A DNA stretch of 64,000 nt, from contig JAWKSY010000002.1 of NCBI GenBank assembly GCA_041402125.1, positions 186,001 through 250,000 on the forward strand, read 5' to 3'. Below the pieces are notes generated by a model that searched no databases, had not been told where the DNA came from, and was given only the letters and a program-made list of their open reading frames with translations. The number at the start of each line of letters is the position of its first letter. Position 1 is the first letter of the stretch. A program made the translations under genes and the position numbers. Origin of the DNA: JAWKSY01 sp041402125 (GTDB lineage Bacteria; Planctomycetota; GCA-002687715; DRQF01). This document shows, piece by piece, positions 62,229-64,000 of the stretch.

Positions 62229-62906
62229 ATGCGAATCCTGCTCGTCGAAGACTCGGAGAGTCTGTCCGCGGCCCTGAAGCGCGGACTGAAGCACCTCGGC
62301 TTCGCGGTGGATCACGCCGCCGACGGCGTGCGAGGACTCTCACTCGCGCGTCGCGAGCCCTACGACGTCGTCATCCTCGACCTGATGTTGCCGCTCCTCG
62401 ATGGAATGAGGCTGCTCCGCGAGCTCCGGGACGGCGACCACGACGTGCCGGTGCTGGTGCTCTCCGCCCGCGACACCCTCGAGGACCGCGTGCGCGGTCT
62501 GCGGGGTGGGGCGGACGACTACCTGCTCAAGCCATTCGCCTTCGACGAACTCGTCGCGCGGCTCGAGGCTCTCGTCCGTCGTCGGGCGGGGCCGTTGAGG
62601 CCCCGGATCGAGGTCGGCGATCTCGTCGTCGACACCGCGGCCCGCGCCGTCGAGCGCGGCGGGCGGCGTCTCTCCCTCACCGCTCGCGAATACGCGCTGC
62701 TCGTCTTTCTCGCCCACCGACGCGGCGAGACCGTCTCGCGGATCGAGATCGAGGACCACCTCTACGGCGAGGAGAACTTCCCGCTGAGCAACGCCGTGCC
62801 CTCGGCGATCTCGGCCCTCCGCGAGAAACTCGATTCGGGCGGCGACGCGCCGCTCATCCACACGAGGCGTGGACTGGGATACGTCCTCGACGAGGCGCGG
62901 CCGTGA
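62229..62906 (+). CDS. OmpR/PhoB-family response regulator
   Basis: 225 residues. The receiver (1-120) begins RILLVEDSESL, has the phospho-acceptor Asp in VVILDLMLPLLDG, the Thr/Ser in VLSARDT and the Lys in LLKPFAF. The winged-helix domain (about 128-222) is typical: VGDLVVDTAARAVERGGRRLSLTAREYALLVFLAHRRGETVSRIEIEDHLY and VPSAISALREKLDSGGDAPLIHTRRGLGYVL. It overlaps the downstream kinase by four bases (GTGA), so they are a cognate pair of the CusR/QseB-type branch. Confidence 0.96.
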   Translation: MRILLVEDSESLSAALKRGLKHLGFAVDHAADGVRGLSLARREPYDVVILDLMLPLLDGMRLLRELRDGDHDVPVLVLSARDTLEDRVRGLRGGADDYLLKPFAFDELVARLEALVRRRAGPLRPRIEVGDLVVDTAARAVERGGRRLSLTAREYALLVFLAHRRGETVSRIEIEDHLYGEENFPLSNAVPSAISALREKLDSGGDAPLIHTRRGLGYVLDEARP

Positions 62907-64000
62907 GGAGCATCCGCGGATTCCTCACGCTCTGGCTCACCGTCGGCGTGACCGCGCTGACGGCGCTCGCCGGCCTGGCCCTCTACCTCCACCTGGATCG
63001 GACCTGGTCGTCGTCCTTCGACGACGTGACGCGCAGCAAGGCGCGGGCCCTGGCGTCCCTGCTCGAGCGGGATCGCGGGAAGATCGAGTTCGGCTACGAC
63101 GCCGCGATCATGCCGGAGTTCGCGCGGGCGGATGAGGCGGAGTACTTCGAGATCCGACTCCTCGCGACCGGGAAGCGGACGCTCTCGCGCTCCTACCCGC
63201 GTCGCGACCTGATCTTCCCCGAGGACCTGGCGGCGCTCGAGGAGCCCTTCGATGTCCGCCTGCCCGACGGCCGCTCTGGCCGGGCGCTGGCCCTCGAATT
63301 CGACGTTCCGGATCGTCCCGAATCGGTCACGGGTGCGGTTCCTCCGACGAACGACGATCCCTTCCCGGCCGTGGTCATCGTCGCCCGGTCGCGGGAGGGG
63401 CTCGACGGCACCCTGGCCGAGCTGAAGACGGCGCTGGTGGTCGTCGCGCTGGTCTTCGGGGGGCTCGCGCTCCTCGGCGTCCGACTCTCGGTGGGGCGGG
63501 GCCTGGCGCCACTGGCGGATCAGGCGCGGCGGGCCCAGAGGATCGACGCGCGGACCCTCGACGATCGCCTGCCCGTCGCGGGTCAACCGCAGGAGGTCGC
63601 GGAGTTCACGGCCTCGATCAATGCGCTCCTCGAGCGCCTGGAGGAGTCCTTCGCTCGCGAGCGTCGGATGACCGCCAACCTCGCTCACGAGCTGCGGACC
63701 CCGATCGCCGAACTCCGCAGCACGGCCGAGGTGAGCGAGCGGTGGCCCGACGACGCGGAGTCACGCGAGGCCCTCCTCGCGGTGAGCCTCCAGGTCGCGG
63801 GGCGGATGGAGTCGATCGTTCGGGGCCTGCTGCGTCTCGCGAGGATCGAGTCCGGGGCGGTGACGCCGCGGCGCGTGGCCTTCGCGGCCGGCGACCTCCT
63901 CGCGGAGCAGTGGCGAGCGCGAGAGCGCGCGGCGGTCGACCGCGAGCTCGAGTTCCGCCTCGAGGACCGCCTTCCGGGAGTGGCACTGCATTCCGATCCC
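62903..64000 (+). CDS. Sensor histidine kinase, cut by the window end
   Basis: GTG start overlapping the regulator stop. 366 codons are visible and the frame is open at the right edge. TM1 (LWLTVGVTALTALAGLALYL), a periplasmic domain of about 135 residues, TM2 (LVVVALVFGGLALLGVRL), a HAMP-like linker (LAPLADQARRAQRIDARTLDDRL), and HisKA with MTANLAHELRTPIAELR containing the phospho-acceptor His are present. The ATPase domain is mostly beyond the window. The layout matches QseC/CusS-type kinases; the signal is not evident. Confidence 0.93.
   Translation, partial: MRSIRGFLTLWLTVGVTALTALAGLALYLHLDRTWSSSFDDVTRSKARALASLLERDRGKIEFGYDAAIMPEFARADEAEYFEIRLLATGKRTLSRSYPRRDLIFPEDLAALEEPFDVRLPDGRSGRALALEFDVPDRPESVTGAVPPTNDDPFPAVVIVARSREGLDGTLAELKTALVVVALVFGGLALLGVRLSVGRGLAPLADQARRAQRIDARTLDDRLPVAGQPQEVAEFTASINALLERLEESFARERRMTANLAHELRTPIAELRSTAEVSERWPDDAESREALLAVSLQVAGRMESIVRGLLRLARIESGAVTPRRVAFAAGDLLAEQWRARERAAVDRELEFRLEDRLPGVALHSDP

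Overview
The window is very GC-rich, densely coded DNA from a Gram-negative bacterium. Several traits point to an uncultured planctomycete-like lineage: secreted FG-GAP/CRTAC1 and parallel beta-helix proteins, a sigma factor fused to a membrane anchor and a large exported domain, a DUF1569 protein, many lipoproteins, and a recurrent C-terminal beta-rich module on secreted proteins. This assignment is inference from gene content; no rRNA or other marker gene is present. No tRNA, CRISPR array, IS element or phage gene was seen.

Layout. 1-3236: end of an RND periplasmic adaptor and the complete inner-membrane pump. 3385-5966: a secreted protein with an EF-hand and a possible clan-CD peptidase fold, then a molybdopterin-domain-like lipoprotein on the other strand. 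6028-11272: a tightly overlapping trio of sensor kinase, sigma-54 activator and CRTAC1 lipoprotein. 11378-14005: a transglutaminase-like protein and a porin. 14740-18461: an SDR/DUF2867 protein and a TMTC-like membrane protein with TPRs. 18661-21252: a hybrid kinase whose receiver lacks its phospho-accepting Asp. 22082-28912: a secreted beta-helix protein, an ECF sigma factor fused to a membrane anchor and exported domain, and an FG-GAP protein. The last two genes are preceded by the same promoter-like element.

30378-42814 is the most coherent block. A probably abundant secreted beta-helix protein is followed by a lipoprotein, an Oar-type TonB-dependent receptor, and a complete TonB2-type energiser (DUF3450, TtpC-like, ExbB, ExbD, TonB, TPR lipoprotein). 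The block closes with a strong terminator. 42991-46346 holds RlmN, a broken VTT-family membrane protein and a PLP decarboxylase. 46375-53974 holds a very large secreted macroglobulin-like protein with a frame-scrambled C-terminus and a Tat-exported DUF1513 protein. 54158-64000 holds small enzymes, a broken class II amidotransferase, a thioredoxin-like protein, a radical SAM protein, a LuxR-type regulator, a sigma/signal-peptidase chimeric remnant, a zinc metallopeptidase and an OmpR/kinase pair cut by the window end.

Two things cross the window. First, a 76-bp intergenic repeat family occurs at four loci, as tandem direct copies closed by one inverted copy. The arms at each locus match each other although they differ between loci. 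Second, frame disruptions occur at 29.3, 44.4, 46.4-47.7, 55.15-55.9 and 60.7 kb. They are either sequencing/assembly errors or real decay, and this should be settled before those genes are interpreted.
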